Origin: Motiliproteus sediminis
GTDB lineage: Bacteria; Pseudomonadota; Gammaproteobacteria; Pseudomonadales; Balneatricaceae
Assembly (NCBI RefSeq): GCF_017912535.1
Contig: NZ_JAERQK010000001.1
Span: forward strand, 62,001 to 126,000
Reading direction: 5' to 3'
Length of the DNA stretch: 64,000 nucleotides
Shown piece after piece: positions 62,150-64,000 of the stretch (position 1 is the stretch's first letter; every line of letters starts with the position of its first letter). The notes below the pieces were generated by a model. It worked only from the letters and a program-made list of their open reading frames with translations. It did no database searches and was not told the origin of the DNA. Made by a program: the position numbers and the translations under genes.

Positions 62150-64000
62150 TGAAACCGTTGACCCTTACCCTCAGCGCCTTCGGTCCGTTTGCCGGCGACG
62201 AATCGATCGATTTTGGCGTGCTCGGCCATAATCCCCTGTTTCTGATTAAAGGGCCCACCGGCGCCGGCAAGAGTTCATTGCTGGACGCCATCTGTTTTGC
62301 CCTCTACGGTGCCACCACGGGTGCCGAGCGCGAAGCGGCGCAGATGCGCTGTGACCATGCGGTTCCCGAGCGGCTGACCGAAATAGCCCTGCGATTCAGC
62401 CTGGACGGCAAGGTTTACCGGGTGCGCCGGTTGCCGACCCAGGAGCGCCCCAAGGCCCGTGGCGATGGTGTTACCACCCAGCAGGCAGAGGCTCAGCTGT
62501 GGCGCGAGCATGAGGCTGCGGCCAGCGCTGAGGGGGAGTTGCTGGCGCGCGGGGTAAAGGAGGTCAACGAACAGATCCGCGAACTGATCGGGCTGGATGT
62601 CGAGCAGTTCCGGCAAGTGATGGTGCTTCCACAGGGCAAGTTTCGCGAGCTGCTGATGGCCGATTCCAAGGAGCGGGAACGGATCTTTGGGCAGCTGTTC
62701 CAGACCCGTATCTATCGCCGGATAGAGGAGTCACTAAAGGAGCAGGCCGCCGGTATCCGCAAGGCGGTGGACCAGCATCACGAGCGAATTCGTGGGCTGC
62801 TGGCCGGCGCCGATCTGGCCAGCGAGGAGGCGATTGCTCTGGAGCAGGCCGAACTGACGCCGCAGTTGGCCGAGGCCGAGCAGCAACGCCGGCAGCGTGA
62901 AGGCGAGCGGCAGGCGGCGGCCAAGGCGCGCGAACAGGGCGCGGCGCTGACGGAGCGCTTCCAGCAACTGGCCCGCAGTCGCGAGCAGCAACAGCAGCTG
63001 GCGGCGCGCTCCAGCGAGGCGGAGGGTTGGCAGCAACGGTTGCAACAGGGTGAACGGGCGACCCGTTTGCTGCCGGCCTACCAGCGCTGCCAGCAGTTAC
63101 AGCAGGCGCTGGCCCAGCATCAGCAGCAGCGTCAGCAGGCAGCGGCCGAGTTGCACGGCGCCCGAATCGCCTTCGCCGATGCCGAGCAGGCACTTCAGCA
63201 GGCCCAGCAGGCCTATGCCGGGCTGGATGCGCTGAAGCAGCAACACCACCAGCTGAGCGGTTACCGGCAGTTGCAACAGCAGCTGCAACCGTTGTTGCAG
63301 GCGGTCGATGCCGCTCAACGTCGGGCCGTCGTCAGTCAGCAGGCACTGGATCAGCAGCAGGAGAAGATCGCCGCGCAGGCGCACGAACAGCGGCAGCTGG
63401 AGCTGCAACTGGCCGAACTGGAGCAGGCCTTGGAGCCGTTGGCAGAGCAGCAATTGCAGCTGCATACCCTCGGCCAGCAATGCGAGCAACGCCGCCAGCT
63501 GGAGAGCCTGCGCCAGAGCTACAAAACCCAGCATCAGGGACTGAAACAGGCGCAGGCGCAACGCGATGCCGCGCAACGTGCCGTGGCCGATGCCGAGCGC
63601 CAACGCCGCGAGCTTGAATTGGCCTGGCACCGCGGGCAGGCGGCGCTGCTGGCGCGCGAACTGCAACCCGAGCAGCCCTGTCCGGTGTGCGGCAGTGCCG
63701 AGCACCCGCATCCGGCGCAGCCACTACCGGGGCAGGGGTTGGTCAATGTCGAACAGGTGGACGTGGCCCGCGCCAGCGAACAGCAGGCGCGCCAGCAATT
63801 GCAGCAGGCCGAGACCGAGCTGGAGCGGGCGCAGCGCGCGCTTGATGATAACCGCCAGCAGGGACGAACCCTGGTTGATGCTATCGGCGCGCTGGCCGAG
63901 CAAAGCCTGGCCGAGGTCGAAGGCGAGCTCAAGGCGTTGCAGGCCTGCTTGGCAGTGCAGCAGCAGCGCCAGCAGCAGCGCCAGCACCAGAGCACGCGGC
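62149..64000 (+). CDS. sbcC: Exonuclease SbcCD subunit C (3' end outside window)
   Basis: The first 617 codons of a Rad50-like ATPase; the gene continues beyond base 64000. Walker A GPTGAGKSSLL is at residues 35-45, and the Q-loop region with VMVLPQGKFRELLMA follows near residue 160. Residues 200-500 are a Gln/Ala/Glu-rich coiled coil, then the zinc hook CPVCGSAEHP at residues 511-520 and the start of the returning coil. The C-terminal signature and Walker B are missing because of the window end. Overlaps sbcD by one base. Confidence 0.96.
   Translation, partial: MKPLTLTLSAFGPFAGDESIDFGVLGHNPLFLIKGPTGAGKSSLLDAICFALYGATTGAEREAAQMRCDHAVPERLTEIALRFSLDGKVYRVRRLPTQERPKARGDGVTTQQAEAQLWREHEAAASAEGELLARGVKEVNEQIRELIGLDVEQFRQVMVLPQGKFRELLMADSKERERIFGQLFQTRIYRRIEESLKEQAAGIRKAVDQHHERIRGLLAGADLASEEAIALEQAELTPQLAEAEQQRRQREGERQAAAKAREQGAALTERFQQLARSREQQQQLAARSSEAEGWQQRLQQGERATRLLPAYQRCQQLQQALAQHQQQRQQAAAELHGARIAFADAEQALQQAQQAYAGLDALKQQHHQLSGYRQLQQQLQPLLQAVDAAQRRAVVSQQALDQQQEKIAAQAHEQRQLELQLAELEQALEPLAEQQLQLHTLGQQCEQRRQLESLRQSYKTQHQGLKQAQAQRDAAQRAVADAERQRRELELAWHRGQAALLARELQPEQPCPVCGSAEHPHPAQPLPGQGLVNVEQVDVARASEQQARQQLQQAETELERAQRALDDNRQQGRTLVDAIGALAEQSLAEVEGELKALQACLAVQQQRQQQRQHQSTR

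Overview
The window is a 64 kb chromosomal segment of a GC-rich, Gram-negative, probably marine gammaproteobacterium. I infer this from an EstA-type GDSL autotransporter, a TAXI-TRAP transporter, the large 180-kDa-class NAD-glutamate dehydrogenase, the folX-folE-folM monapterin operon, MCPs and gammaproteobacterial small DUF families. An Oceanospirillales/Pseudomonadales-like host is the best guess; genus cannot be fixed from sequence alone. No rRNA, tRNA, CRISPR array or complete insertion sequence was seen.

Layout. 0-1 kb: C-terminal part of a chemoreceptor. 1-9.1 kb: an AmmeMemoRadiSam set (radical SAM enzyme divergent from Memo and AMMECR1), then a complete H2-sensing module hupT-hupU-hupV and a eukaryotic-type HisA. 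9.4-11 kb: AT-rich integron-cassette material (DUF3800 gene, a good attC, a nonsense-interrupted cassette gene). 11-16 kb: C39-like protein, pfkA, msrB-msrA, histidine kinase. 16-25.7 kb: TAXI-TRAP transporter, UspA protein, NAD-GDH. 25.7-32.3 kb: a three-gene minus-strand signalling operon (giant AraC-pseudokinase-AAA regulator, response regulator with a degenerate ATPase-like output, orphan ABC-type binding protein). 32.4-37.5 kb: MFS transporter, small genes, katG, CSD-DUF1294 protein. 37.9-39.4 kb: a second integron remnant, with two AT-rich cassettes, two attC sites and the first 50 codons of an intI. 39.5-46.5 kb: EstA autotransporter, an ECH / ADP-forming acyl-CoA synthetase / ECH operon and its divergent RpiR regulator. 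46.5-54 kb: a run of envelope ion and osmotic genes (MscK-like, MgtE, CNNM/DUF21, DUF432, MscS, PsiE, MarC), the last five essentially gapless. 54-56 kb: chemoreceptor. 56.1-56.7 kb: a non-coding element packed with hairpins. 56.8-64 kb: folM-folE-folX, DUF2189, DUF6482, Mn-dependent pyrophosphatase and sbcD-sbcC (cut by the window end).

Most unusual items: (i) the AraC-pseudokinase-AAA regulator operon, (ii) the hydrogen sensor next to AmmeMemoRadiSam with no response regulator or energy-conserving hydrogenase in view, (iii) two separated integron fragments sharing a palindromic block that ends exactly at a CTGTTA junction, and (iv) the multi-hairpin element at 56.1-56.7 kb.
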